The notes: generated by a model from the letters alone, not told the origin. Counted from the stretch's first letter, positions 36,098 to 44,648 are shown. The stretch is 64,000 nucleotides of DNA from Solirubrobacterales bacterium 70-9 (GCA_903970625.1 CAJCJG010000018.1:1-64000); one strand, 5' to 3'. Made by a program: numbers and translations.

Positions 36098-37573
36098 TCA
36101 AACTTCCTCGATTGCGCGGAGCGTCGCCAGCGCTCCCCGTTCGTGCAGCGAGGCCAGGGCCGCGACGTAGGGTTGAGTGAAGCGCGGTTCGTCGATCAGG
36201 TCGCCGAAGACCGCCCGGTTCTCCAGGAAAGCCAAGGGATTCGCGCGATTGCGGGCGGCGGCTTCCATCAGCGTGCGTTTCAGCGGATCGACGACCTCGA
36301 TCGGCTGCCCGGCTTCGTCTGTGCCCTCGGCGTAGCGCGCCCAGCTTGCCACGATGGCGGCGGACAGGCGCACCGGACCGCCGGCGGCCAGACTTTCGCG
36401 CACGACGGGGAGCAGGAACTTAGGGATGCGGTCCGAGGTTTCTGCGCAGAGGCGGGCGAGCGTGTCGCGCACTTCCGGGTTGCCGAAACGCTCCATCAGC
36501 GTCCGGCAATAGGCGTCCAGATCGACGCCGGGCAGGGGGCGCAGCGTGGGCCGCGCCTCCTCGTTCATGTACGCCAGCAGAAAGCGGGGGAACAGCGGAT
36601 CGGCCATCGCCTCGTGCGCGAAGCGGTAGCCGGCGAGAACGCCGAAATAGCCGAGCCCCTGATGCCCTGCGTTCAGCAGCCGCAGCTTCATCAGCTCGTA
36701 CGGCACTACGTCGGCCACCATCTGCACGCCGACATGTTCGAGCGGCGGGCGACCCTGGGGGAAATGGTCCTCGACCACCCATTGCGTGAACGGCTCGCAG
36801 ACGACCGGCCACGCGTCGGCGATGCCGAACCGCTCGGCGAGTTGCGCCTTGTCGGACTCGCTCGTCACCGGCGTGATCCGGTCCACCATGGCGTTGGGGA
36901 AGGCGACGTGTTCGGCAATCCAGTCGCCGAGGTCGGCATCCTTGCGGTGCGCGAAGGCGGCGAACGAGCGGCGTGCCATGTCGCCGTTGCTTTGTACGTT
37001 GTCGCACGACATGACGGTGAACGGCGGGATGCCCCGCGCGCGCCGCCGCCGCAGCGCCTCGACGACGACGCCGAACACGCTGACCGGGACCGCGCCCGGT
37101 TCGAGGTCGTGGACAACACCGGGATGGGCGAAATCGAAAGCGCCGGTGACGTGGTGGAAGTTGTAGCCGCCTTCGGTGACGGTCAGGGAGACGATGCGCG
37201 TGGCGGGGGCGGCCATGATTTCGAGAACCGCCTCCGGATCGTCGGGCAGGAACCGGTAGTCGATCATCGAACCGACGACTCGCGCGGTATGCTCACCGCT
37301 CGGGTGCTTGACGACCAGCGTGTACAGGCCGTCCTGCGCATGCAGCGCGTCCCGCATCCTGGCATCGCCGGGCAGCAGGCCGACGCCGCAAATGCCCCAC
37401 TCCATCGCCTCGCCGCGATTCATCAGGTCGTCGAGATAGACGGCCTGGTGCGCACGATGAAAGCTGCCGACGCCGATATGGACGATACCGACCGTGACCC
37501 GGCTGCGGTCGTACCCTGGCCGGCCGATGTTCGCCGGCAAGCGAGGGAGGTCGTCGTTTTTCAGTCGTTGCAT
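36098..37573 (-). CDS. mtlK: mannitol dehydrogenase family protein (polyol 2-dehydrogenase)
   Basis: A 491-residue long-chain polyol dehydrogenase of the MtlK/fructuronate reductase family, oxidising mannitol or a similar polyol to the ketose with NAD. The N-terminal VGIVHIGVGSFHRAHQAVY is the nucleotide-binding region, and the catalytic KLRLLNAGHQGLGYFG segment carries the conserved lysine, asparagine and histidine. It is the last gene of the polyol operon, 43 bp after the SDR, as in the Rhodobacter smo/mtl operon. Confidence 0.88.
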   Translation of the reverse strand: MQRLKNDDLPRLPANIGRPGYDRSRVTVGIVHIGVGSFHRAHQAVYLDDLMNRGEAMEWGICGVGLLPGDARMRDALHAQDGLYTLVVKHPSGEHTARVVGSMIDYRFLPDDPEAVLEIMAAPATRIVSLTVTEGGYNFHHVTGAFDFAHPGVVHDLEPGAVPVSVFGVVVEALRRRRARGIPPFTVMSCDNVQSNGDMARRSFAAFAHRKDADLGDWIAEHVAFPNAMVDRITPVTSESDKAQLAERFGIADAWPVVCEPFTQWVVEDHFPQGRPPLEHVGVQMVADVVPYELMKLRLLNAGHQGLGYFGVLAGYRFAHEAMADPLFPRFLLAYMNEEARPTLRPLPGVDLDAYCRTLMERFGNPEVRDTLARLCAETSDRIPKFLLPVVRESLAAGGPVRLSAAIVASWARYAEGTDEAGQPIEVVDPLKRTLMEAAARNRANPLAFLENRAVFGDLIDEPRFTQPYVAALASLHERGALATLRAIEEV

Positions 37574-37616
37574 GAAAGGTTGCCTCGTCGTTGGTTCCAG
37601 CCGGCAGGTTGTGACT

Positions 37617-38390
37617 CTACCAAATCGTATAGCCGGCGTCTGCCTGCACCACCGCCCCAGTCATCACGCTGGAAGCAGCAGAGGCGAGAAACAGGATCAC
37701 GGCGGCGATCTCGTCCGGGCGGCCGACGCGGTGCATCGGGGTGCTGTCCATCCAGACCGGGAACATCGCCGGGTTGGTGAAACCGGGGCTCGACATCGGC
37801 GTGTCGATGTAGGTGGGGGCGATGGAATTGACCCGCACGCCGCGCGCCGCCCACTCGCCCGCGAGCGACCGCGTCATGTGATGTACCGCAGCCTTGGAGG
37901 CGTTGTAATGCACCTGTCGCTGCGGCTTGTTGGAGATCAGACCCGACATCGAGCCGATGGTGACGATGGACCCGCGACCACGCGCCAGCATGTGGCGGCC
38001 GAATTCGCGGCAGCACCAGAACACGCCATTGAGGTTGATGTCGATCACGCGCAGCCAATCGGCGTCCGGCATGTCTTCGCCCGGCGTGTCCGGCAGCGCG
38101 ATGCCGGCGTTGGCGATCAGGATGTCCACGCCGTTCCCTTGGGCGTTCAGGTCGTCGGCGGCGCGGCGCACGTCGTCCGGCTTGGTCACATCGAGAAAGA
38201 GTGTGTCCGCCTCGTAGCCCTTCGCTGCCAGCGCGGCGCGACCCGCGGCTAGATTGTCGGCGTTGTAGTCGCAAAGCACGATCTTGGCGCCATACTCGGC
38301 GAGCGCCTCGGCCCCGGCAAGGCCAATGCCTCGGGCGCCGCCGGTGACGACGGCAGTGGAGCCTGCAAGTTCGAATTTTTCACGATACAT
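37617..38390 (-). CDS. SDR-family polyol dehydrogenase (sorbitol dehydrogenase SmoS-like)
   Basis: A 257-residue short-chain dehydrogenase with TGGARGIG at 16-23, NAG at 94-96, and catalytic Y162/K166 with S147 or S149 upstream (GSMSG). The ATG at 38390 is preceded by GGAGA; the open frame beyond it is a shadow. Between the permeases and the mannitol-type dehydrogenase, it occupies the position of SmoS in the Rhodobacter sorbitol operon. Sorbitol, xylitol or arabinitol are all possible substrates. Confidence 0.85.
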   Translation of the reverse strand: MYREKFELAGSTAVVTGGARGIGLAGAEALAEYGAKIVLCDYNADNLAAGRAALAAKGYEADTLFLDVTKPDDVRRAADDLNAQGNGVDILIANAGIALPDTPGEDMPDADWLRVIDINLNGVFWCCREFGRHMLARGRGSIVTIGSMSGLISNKPQRQVHYNASKAAVHHMTRSLAGEWAARGVRVNSIAPTYIDTPMSSPGFTNPAMFPVWMDSTPMHRVGRPDEIAAVILFLASAASSVMTGAVVQADAGYTIW

Positions 38391-38410
38391 CTTCGTCTCC
38401 TTCAAAAATG

Positions 38411-39232
38411 CTACTTGACCGCCCCGAAGGTCAGTCCGCGCACAAGCTGACGCTGGGTACACCAGCCGAGCACCAGCATCGGTGCCACGGCCGCGACCGA
38501 CGCGGCCGACAATTTTGCCCAGAAAAATCCTTCGGGATTGGAGAACGAGGCGATTGCCAGCGCCAGCGTGGCGGCGTTGACCTCGGTGACGTTGATGCAC
38601 CAGAAGGACTCGTTCCATGACATGATGATCGACAGCAACGCCGTCGAGGCAACGCCCGGCAGGGCCAGCGGCAGGACCAGACGGACGATCTGCTGCAACG
38701 CGCCGGCGCCGTCCACGCGCGCCGCCTCCAGGATTTCGCGCGGCACTTCCTTGAAGAACGAGTAGAGCATCCAAACGACGATGGGCAGGTTGCCGAACAG
38801 GGTGATGACGATAAGCCCCGTGCGCGTGTCCAGCAAATGCGCATCGCGCAGCAGCAGGTAGATCGGCACCAGAACGCCGACCGCCGGCATGAATTTGGTG
38901 GACAGCATCCACAGCAGGATGCCCTGGGTGCGCCGGCCCGGATAGAACGCCATCACGTACGCCGCCGGAATGGCGAGCAAGAGGGCCAATGCAGTCGCGC
39001 CGAAGGCGACGGCGACGCTGTTCCAGAAATGCGCGATATAGTCGATGCGCTCCTGCATCTCCGCGAAGTTTTCCAGCGTCGGCGTGAAGAACAGCAGCGG
39101 CGGCGAGGCAACGGCGTCGATCTCGGTCTTGAAGGCAGCGAGCGTCATCCAGAAGATCGGGAACGCCATCACCAGCGCGGCGAACCAGCCGATGGCGGTG
39201 AATTGCAGCTTGGTACGCAGGCGCTGCCGCAT
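38411..39232 (-). CDS. smoG: polyol/sugar ABC transporter permease (SmoG/MalG type)
   Basis: A 273-residue permease of the CUT1 family with six hydrophobic segments and the coupling loop REILEAARVDGAGALQQI. ATG 39232 is chosen because AGGGG lies 8 nt upstream. It pairs with the permease encoded 10 bp upstream. The operon supplies no ATPase for it. Confidence 0.88.
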   Translation of the reverse strand: MRQRLRTKLQFTAIGWFAALVMAFPIFWMTLAAFKTEIDAVASPPLLFFTPTLENFAEMQERIDYIAHFWNSVAVAFGATALALLLAIPAAYVMAFYPGRRTQGILLWMLSTKFMPAVGVLVPIYLLLRDAHLLDTRTGLIVITLFGNLPIVVWMLYSFFKEVPREILEAARVDGAGALQQIVRLVLPLALPGVASTALLSIIMSWNESFWCINVTEVNAATLALAIASFSNPEGFFWAKLSAASVAAVAPMLVLGWCTQRQLVRGLTFGAVK

Positions 39233-39242
39233 TGTCGCGCCC

Positions 39243-40160
39243 CTACATTTGCCGCGCGACGGTGCGCACGAACAGAAACGTGATGACGTTGGCAAGCACG
39301 ATGGCGAGCACGCCGGCCGCCGAGGCGCCGCCGACATCGAAGGCGAGCAGCGCGCGCGAATAGATCAGGAACGATAGATTGGTCGTCGCCAGACCCGGAC
39401 CGCCGACCGTGGTAACGACGATCTCCGCATAGACGACGAGGAAGAAAATCGTCTCCAGCATCACCACGACCGCAATCGGCCGCGCCAGATGCGGCAGGAT
39501 AACGAAGCGGAACACCGCGAGCGGACTGGCGCCGTCCAGATGCGCCGCATCCACCTGCTCGCGGTCGACCGATTGGAGCGAGGTCAGCAGGATCAGCGTG
39601 GCGAACGGCGTCCACTCCCAGCCCACGATGGCGATGACGGACGCCAGCGGGTAGTCGCCGAACCAGTCGATGGCTTCGAAGCCAAGCGAGTTGGCGATCC
39701 AGGCGAACAGGCCGTACACCGGGTGCATCAGCAGGTTCTTCCAGACCAGCGCGCTGACCGTGGGCATGACGAAGAACGGCGCGATGGCCAGCAGCCGGGC
39801 GATGCCACGGCCGAAGAATGGCTGGTCGAAGACGATGGCGAGCAGGATGCCGACGCCGATGGTGACGGCGAGGTCGCCCACGACGATGATCACGGTGTTG
39901 AGGAGTGCGGTCGCCAGCGAGGGATCGGTGAACAGATAGACGTAGTTGTCGAAGCCCGCGAAACCGCGCCCGGCAGGATCCTGAAGGTTGTAACGCTGCA
40001 CCGAAAACCACAGCGTCAGGATCAGCGGCACGATCATCCAGGCGAACAGCGCCGCCACCGCCGGCGCCATCAGCCAGGTGGTGCCGCGCCGAAAAAAGCC
40101 GGGATGGCCGCGGCCGCGGCGGCGTGCCACGGCGGGGGCATACAGAGTCGTCGTGCTCAT
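39243..40160 (-). CDS. smoF: polyol/sugar ABC transporter permease (SmoF/MalF type)
   Basis: A 305-residue CUT1 permease. The coupling loop reads DREQVDAAHLDGASPLAVF, and the N-terminus has the typical TWLMAPAVAALFAWM helix. It is 91 bp after the binding-protein gene, a gap with two strong stem-loops, and 10 bp before smoG. Confidence 0.88.
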   Translation of the reverse strand: MSTTTLYAPAVARRRGRGHPGFFRRGTTWLMAPAVAALFAWMIVPLILTLWFSVQRYNLQDPAGRGFAGFDNYVYLFTDPSLATALLNTVIIVVGDLAVTIGVGILLAIVFDQPFFGRGIARLLAIAPFFVMPTVSALVWKNLLMHPVYGLFAWIANSLGFEAIDWFGDYPLASVIAIVGWEWTPFATLILLTSLQSVDREQVDAAHLDGASPLAVFRFVILPHLARPIAVVVMLETIFFLVVYAEIVVTTVGGPGLATTNLSFLIYSRALLAFDVGGASAAGVLAIVLANVITFLFVRTVARQM

Positions 40161-40178
40161 GCCACGCGGGGTCCTTTT

Positions 40179-40193
40179 GATCCGCAGCGGATC
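40179..40193. repeat. perfect 7-bp inverted repeat in the smoE-smoF gap
   Basis: GATCCGC and GCGGATC pair around a single A. The site is 19 bp upstream of the smoF start. It could be a small hairpin in the mRNA or an operator. Confidence 0.45.
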
Positions 40194-40202
40194 GGGGCGC
40201 GA

Positions 40203-40234
40203 GGCCGGCCACGGCGCGCGCGCCGCAGCCGGCC
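40203..40234. repeat. strong nested stem-loop after the binding-protein gene
   Basis: GGCCGGC...GCCGGCC encloses CGGCGC-GC-GCGCCG, giving 13 pairs with one 2x2 internal mismatch. It lies 18 bp after the binding-protein stop. There is no T-tract, so an mRNA-stabilising 3' stem is more likely than a terminator; such stems explain high binding-protein levels in sugar ABC operons. Confidence 0.5.
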
Positions 40235-40251
40235 GCCTCCGTGTGGCGCGA

Positions 40252-41568
40252 CTACTTGATGTAACCGGCCTGCTTCAGCACCCGGTTGGCGTTGTCCGCC
40301 GCGCTGTCGAGCGCCTGATCGACCGATTCCTTGCCGGTCAGGGCGGCGGCGATCTGCTGGCCGGCAAAGTTGCCGATGGCCTGCATCTCCGGAATCGTCG
40401 CGAACGTGATCCCCGTGTACGGCTTGGGGTCTTTCGTGCCATGCACCACGTCGGCCGATTCGATCAGGCCGAGAGTGATCTTGGCGAACGGCGCGGCCTT
40501 CTGGTACTCCGGATTGGCGTAGGTGGACGCGCGGGTGCCCGGGGGTGCCGTGACCCAGCCGTCGGTCTTGCCGACCATGTCGATGTAGTCCTTCGAAGTC
40601 GCCCACTCGATGAACTTCTTCGCCTCGGCCGTGTGGGTGCTGGAAGTCGGCACCGCAAGCGCCCAGGCCCAGAGCCAGCCGTTGCCCTTGTTCCAGCTTT
40701 CGATGGGTGCGTTGGCGAAGCCGACCTTGTCCGCCACCTGCGACCGCTTCGGATCGTAGAGGATGCCGGCGGCGACCGTCGCGTCCACCCACATGCCGCA
40801 ATGGCCACTCGACATCAGCGCAAGATTCTCGTTGAAGCCGTTGCCGGCGGCACCAGGCGGGCCATCCTTGTGCATCAGGTCGACATAGAAGGCGATGGCC
40901 TTCTTCCAGGCCGGGCTATTATAGCCGGAATGCCAATCGGCATCGAACAATTGGCCGCCGAACGTGTTCCCGAGCAGGCCCGCGATCCCCATGTTTTCGC
41001 CCCAGCCGGGCTGGCCGCGCAGGCAAATGCCGTAGATCTGCTTGGATTTGTTGGTGATCTTCGAGGCTAAGGTTGCCACGTCGTCCCAGGTCGGGTGCTC
41101 CGGCATCGTCAGGCCGGCAGCTTTGAACAGGTCGGTGCGGTAGAACATCATCGTGCTCTCCGCATAGAACGGCAGCGAATACAGCTTGCCGTCGTAGGAC
41201 AGGCCGTTGCGCACCGATTCGAGGACGTCGTTGAGGTCGTAGCTTGCGGGCGTGTCCTGGAGCGGCACCAGCCATCCGTTCTTGCCCCAGATCGGCGTTT
41301 CGTACATGCCGATGGTAATGATGTCGAACTGGCCGCCCTTGGTGGAAATGTCGGTGGTCACGCGCTGGCGCAGCACGTTTTCCTCCAGCACCAGCCATTT
41401 CAGTTTGATGCCGGACTGCTCCTCGAACTTCTTCGAGTATTTCTGCATCACGATCATGTCGGGGTTGTTGACGGTGGCGATCGTCAACGTCGTCTGGGCC
41501 TGCGCCGCAGCGCCCCATCCGAGTGCCGCCGCCAGGACGGCCGACAGCAGCCATTTTTTCTTGTTCAC
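40252..41568 (-). CDS. smoE: polyol/sugar ABC transporter substrate-binding protein (SmoE type)
   Basis: A 438-residue type 1 extracellular solute-binding protein with an ordinary signal peptide (KKKWLLSAVLAAALGWGAAAQAQ). GTG 41568 is chosen because GAGGAGG lies 5 nt upstream and the signal peptide follows at once. Sequence features such as LPFYAESTMMFYRTDLF and GWGENMG fit binding proteins of the sorbitol/mannitol group. It heads the polyol operon. Confidence 0.88.
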   Translation of the reverse strand: MNKKKWLLSAVLAAALGWGAAAQAQTTLTIATVNNPDMIVMQKYSKKFEEQSGIKLKWLVLEENVLRQRVTTDISTKGGQFDIITIGMYETPIWGKNGWLVPLQDTPASYDLNDVLESVRNGLSYDGKLYSLPFYAESTMMFYRTDLFKAAGLTMPEHPTWDDVATLASKITNKSKQIYGICLRGQPGWGENMGIAGLLGNTFGGQLFDADWHSGYNSPAWKKAIAFYVDLMHKDGPPGAAGNGFNENLALMSSGHCGMWVDATVAAGILYDPKRSQVADKVGFANAPIESWNKGNGWLWAWALAVPTSSTHTAEAKKFIEWATSKDYIDMVGKTDGWVTAPPGTRASTYANPEYQKAAPFAKITLGLIESADVVHGTKDPKPYTGITFATIPEMQAIGNFAGQQIAAALTGKESVDQALDSAADNANRVLKQAGYIK

Positions 41569-41592
41569 GGTTTCCTCCTCGTTTTTTAAGTC

Positions 41593-41622
41593 GCCGGCGC
41601 GGATGCTGCCATCGGCGCCGGC
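41593..41622. terminator. stem-loop between the NCS2 permease gene and smoE
   Basis: GCCGGCGC (41593-41600) and GCGCCGGC (41615-41622) pair perfectly over a 14-nt loop. Read on the minus strand it is followed by an A-rich, not T-rich, stretch. It may separate expression of the permease gene from the polyol operon; its type is unclear. Confidence 0.35.
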
Positions 41623-41637
41623 GCACAGCAAGCTTTG

Positions 41638-43026
41638 CTAGACGTGCTCGGCCGCCGCTGCCGTCGCCGCCGCCTCGTGCCGTGCCGCCTCGGCGCTGCC
41701 CACCCCGTTGAAGAACACGTTCAGGATCACCGACACGACGGCGGACAGCAGGATGCCGGATTCCAGCAGCGGTTGCAGCTCGTGCGGCATGTTGTGGAAG
41801 AACGCGGGCGCCACCAGCGGGATCATGCCGAAGCCTACCGAGACCGCGACGATGAACAGGTTGTTGGCGTTGGCCTTGAAATTCACCCCGGTCAGGATGC
41901 GCGCGCCGGTGGCCGCGACCATGCCGAACATCACCAGCCCTGCGCCGCCGAGGACCACCTGCGGCACCGCCTCCACCAACGCCGCCATCTTCGGCAGCAC
42001 GCCCAGCACCAGCATCACCACGCCGCCCGTGACCGTGATGTAGCGGGAGCGTACGCCGGTGACGCCGACCAGCCCGACGTTCTGCGAGAACGAGGTGTAG
42101 GGAAACGTGTTGAAGATGCCGCCCAGGATCGTGCCGACCCCATCGGCGCGCAGCCCCCGCGTCAGGTCCGCCTGCGCAATCGGTTTGCCGGTGATCTCGC
42201 CGAGTGCCAGGAACATGCCAAGCGATTCGATCATCACCACGACCATGACGATGCACATGGTAATAATCGGGATCGGGTAGAACTGCGGGACGCCGAAGTG
42301 GAACGGCACCACCACGGCGAACCATTCGGCCGTGCCCACCTTCTCGAAATGCATCAGGCCGAGCGCCGCCGCGACCGCCGCGCCGACGACGATGCCGAGC
42401 AACACGGCGACGTTGGCAACGAAGCCCTCGCCCCATTTGATCAGCGCCAGGATCACGATCAGAACGAACAGCGCGATGGCCAGCCCGGTCAGTTGCCCGA
42501 ACGCCGGGTTCGGCACGGCGGCCGGCGTGCCGTCGATAACCTTGGTGAATGTTTGCAAGCCACCGCCTGCCCAATTGATGCCCACCCGCATCAGCGACAC
42601 GCCGATCACCAGAATGATCGTGCCGGTCACGACCGGCGGGAACAGCGGCAGCAGCCTGCTGACGAAGGGTGCGGCGATCACGCCGAAGAAGCCGGCCGCG
42701 ATCACCGAGCCGTAGATGCCGAGCAACCCGATCTCCGGCGAGGCGGCCATCGACAGCATCGGGCCGACGGAGGCGAAGGTGACGCCCATCATCACCGGCA
42801 TCCGAATGCCGACGCCAGGAAAACCGAGGCTCTGCACGATGGTCGCCAGCCCGCAGGCGAACAGATCGGCGCTGATCAGGAACGCCACCTGTTCTGGCGG
42901 CAGATTCACTGCCCGCCCGATGATCAGCGGCACCGCGACGGCACCGGCATACATGACCAGCACATGCTGAATCGCCAGAGGCAGCAGCCGCGCGATGGGA
43001 AGACGTTCGTCGACGGGATGAACCAA
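41638..43026 (-). CDS. NCS2-family nucleobase:cation symporter (xanthine/urate permease-like)
   Basis: A 462-residue inner-membrane permease of the nucleobase cation symporter-2 family with about 14 hydrophobic helices. Visible hallmarks are QSLGFPGVGIRMPVMMGVTF in the first half and IESLGMFLALGEITGK in the second. It is closest in character to xanthine/urate permeases. The start is a TTG at 43026 supported by GGAGGA 8 nt upstream. It lies 69 bp before the polyol operon on the same strand, an odd functional neighbour. Confidence 0.85.
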   Translation of the reverse strand: MVHPVDERLPIARLLPLAIQHVLVMYAGAVAVPLIIGRAVNLPPEQVAFLISADLFACGLATIVQSLGFPGVGIRMPVMMGVTFASVGPMLSMAASPEIGLLGIYGSVIAAGFFGVIAAPFVSRLLPLFPPVVTGTIILVIGVSLMRVGINWAGGGLQTFTKVIDGTPAAVPNPAFGQLTGLAIALFVLIVILALIKWGEGFVANVAVLLGIVVGAAVAAALGLMHFEKVGTAEWFAVVVPFHFGVPQFYPIPIITMCIVMVVVMIESLGMFLALGEITGKPIAQADLTRGLRADGVGTILGGIFNTFPYTSFSQNVGLVGVTGVRSRYITVTGGVVMLVLGVLPKMAALVEAVPQVVLGGAGLVMFGMVAATGARILTGVNFKANANNLFIVAVSVGFGMIPLVAPAFFHNMPHELQPLLESGILLSAVVSVILNVFFNGVGSAEAARHEAAATAAAAEHV

Positions 43027-43048
43027 GGCGCCGATCCTCCTGCCATGC

Positions 43049-43064
43049 GGCGCCTGGAGGCGCC
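43049..43064. repeat. small hairpin in the leader of the NCS2 permease gene
   Basis: GGCGCC-TGGA-GGCGCC forms a 6-bp stem with a 4-nt loop 23 bp upstream of the TTG start. Nothing resembling a purine riboswitch core was seen around it. Confidence 0.3.
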
Positions 43065-43098
43065 CGTGTCACGCAGGAGTCGCAAATTTCGGACCAGC

Positions 43099-43139
43099 AC
43101 TTATCGCTAAGTTGCGCGTACCGGCCGGTGCGTACCGGC
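43099..43139. promoter_or_regulatory. candidate operator region upstream of the NCS2 permease
   Basis: The palindrome ACTTA-TCGC-TAAGT (43099-43112) is next to two direct copies of GCGTACCGGC (43116-43125 and 43130-43139). Symmetric and repeated half-sites in a 120-bp intergenic region suggest regulator binding. No adjacent regulator gene is present. Confidence 0.35.
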
Positions 43140-43146
43140 AACGTAC

Positions 43147-43590
43147 CTACAGCGTGCCGGCCTTTCGGGCGGCCTCGTACTCCGGGATCGAGTGGGCAAT
43201 GACCATGTTCTGGTTGCTGTCGATCACATGGCCATGGGTACTGCAAAGAACGTGATTCTTTGGCCCTTTCAACTTGCCATGCACGATCACGCAGTCCGGC
43301 ACCGTCGCGTGCGGCAGCTTGACCTGCATCCAGTCGATGCGCTCCTGCTCCTTGCCGAGCACATCGAGCGATGCCAGCGCCATCGCGTCCGCCTTCGCGA
43401 CCACCTGCTCGGGGCTGTTATCGGCGGAGGCGACCCCCTGGATCGATTCGTAAAAATAGTCCTCGTAGCGTTCCTGAAAAACGGCGATATCCGCGCCTGC
43501 GTCGGTCGCGGTCTGCTGGCCCTTCGCCAGAAATGCGGCCCGGGCGGCTTTCAGTCGCGGGACAGTTGTCCGCAGCGCCTCCTCGGCCAC
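43147..43590 (-). CDS. C-terminal part of an unknown protein, cut off by an in-frame TAG
   Basis: This 147-codon open frame lies in exactly the same frame as the gene just upstream, separated from it by TAG and four sense codons (TTT TCG CGC GCG). It could be started only from a GTG with no ribosome site. The sequence is helical at first (LKAARAAFLAKGQQ) and ends with a compact His/Cys-containing part (DCVIVHGKLKGPKNHVLC; STHGHVIDSNQ). I do not recognise a family. It is best read as the continuation of the upstream gene after a nonsense change, a readthrough stop or a sequencing error. Confidence 0.55.
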   Translation of the reverse strand: MAEEALRTTVPRLKAARAAFLAKGQQTATDAGADIAVFQERYEDYFYESIQGVASADNSPEQVVAKADAMALASLDVLGKEQERIDWMQVKLPHATVPDCVIVHGKLKGPKNHVLCSTHGHVIDSNQNMVIAHSIPEYEAARKAGTL

Positions 43591-43602
43591 CGCGCGCGAA
43601 AA

Positions 43603-44373
43603 CTATGCGATCTGCTGCGGCGTCAGGGAGGAGCGGCCGGAAGCCCCTTGCAGGGCAGCCTCGTAGGCCTTCGACGTCGGCCCCATGTCCATCTTCGCTT
43701 GCTGCTTTTGATCGTCCGGCAGCGGGTCGTTGGGGTCGTTCGCCGCGGAATAGGCAATAACGACCTTGTTGCTGATTTCGAGCGTCCCGATCACACCCGG
43801 CCCGGCGACGGCCTGGGCCGTGACCGTTGCCTTGTCGCCCGCGACCATGGAGACCTGGATGATAGATGTGAATTTGCCATCGTTCCCGACGACGGTGTTG
43901 TAGGAACCCAGGCCGCCCGCCGTCGAACCGCTGGTCGGCGCGGTCTCGATCATAATCGTCTCGTTGGGGATGAAGCCGCTGCCGGCGATGGCAAAGAAAT
44001 TGTTGCCCTTGTCCGTGACGGCGATCACCGGCGGCGTCGAGGGGCGGGCCGGTGGCGCAGCGACGGGTGCCGAGGTGGTGGTTGTCGTGCCCGCCGTGGC
44101 CAGCGCGGTGGTGGTGATCGCCTCTTGGGGTTTTGCGCTCGCATCGACCCATTTCAACTCGGTGTCGTCGGTGTCGTTTGCGGCCTGCCCACCGCTTGGC
44201 TGCGCGTTCGTGTCGTCGGCCTGATCGACCGCATCGTTCGCGTCCGATGAATCGGGTGCGGCGCCGGCGGCTGCCCCCGCATCCGCCGCACCTTGGCCTT
44301 GCCGTGTGTCGCGGCCGGTGAAACGCGTCGTCCAGTCGTGGATATCGTCGCTCAGAGCGTCGAGGATACCCAT
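43603..44373 (-). CDS. unknown acidic protein, N-terminal part ending at an in-frame TAG
   Basis: A 256-residue product starts MGILDALSDDIHDW at ATG 44373 (GGGGA upstream). Residues 20-75 are low-complexity and rich in Asp, Ala and Gly. Residues 90-110 are rich in Thr, Pro and Ala, and residues 115-205 look like a beta-rich domain (VIAVTDKGNNFFAIAGSGF; GDKATVTAQAVAGPG). It ends SSLTPQQIA just before TAG, and the frame then continues for about 150 codons. There is no signal peptide. No known family recognised. Confidence 0.6.
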   Translation of the reverse strand: MGILDALSDDIHDWTTRFTGRDTRQGQGAADAGAAAGAAPDSSDANDAVDQADDTNAQPSGGQAANDTDDTELKWVDASAKPQEAITTTALATAGTTTTTSAPVAAPPARPSTPPVIAVTDKGNNFFAIAGSGFIPNETIMIETAPTSGSTAGGLGSYNTVVGNDGKFTSIIQVSMVAGDKATVTAQAVAGPGVIGTLEISNKVVIAYSAANDPNDPLPDDQKQQAKMDMGPTSKAYEAALQGASGRSSLTPQQIA

Positions 44374-44402
44374 TCCCGTTCCCCGGTCAGTTCCGACAAG
44401 GT

Positions 44403-44432
44403 AATTCAATCGCCGCCACGCTACGCCGTCAA
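44403..44432 (-). promoter_or_regulatory. candidate promoter of the TAG-interrupted gene
   Basis: On the minus strand, TTGACG (44432-44427) and TGAATT (44408-44403) are 18 nt apart, ending 29 nt before the ATG at 44373. The leader would contain the GGGGA ribosome site. An intact promoter argues against long-standing decay. Confidence 0.35.
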
Positions 44433-44648
44433 TCAACTCGAAACGAGAAACAACTTTGGTGTTCCGGCGGTCGCCAACGTAACCCCCACTGGGATTTCCG
44501 CCGGTCTCAGACCCGCATCGGCGAAACAAACGGGGCCAGGATGCCGCAAATGTACGCCGGTTCTGCCCAACAGTCGCGCACCCCCCCCGGCTCAGTTCCA
44601 AATTAAAGGCAAACCGTCAATGATTTCGCATCAGCGTACCGGGACCGC

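Noticed and set aside
43027-43146. Purine riboswitch before the nucleobase permease
   Set aside because: No conserved purine-aptamer core could be found; only palindromic and direct repeats.
44579-44588. Run of eight C residues as a phase-variation tract
   Set aside because: It lies over 90 bp upstream of the start of the PEP-carboxylase-like gene, outside coding sequence and outside the candidate promoter, and is not exceptional in this base composition.
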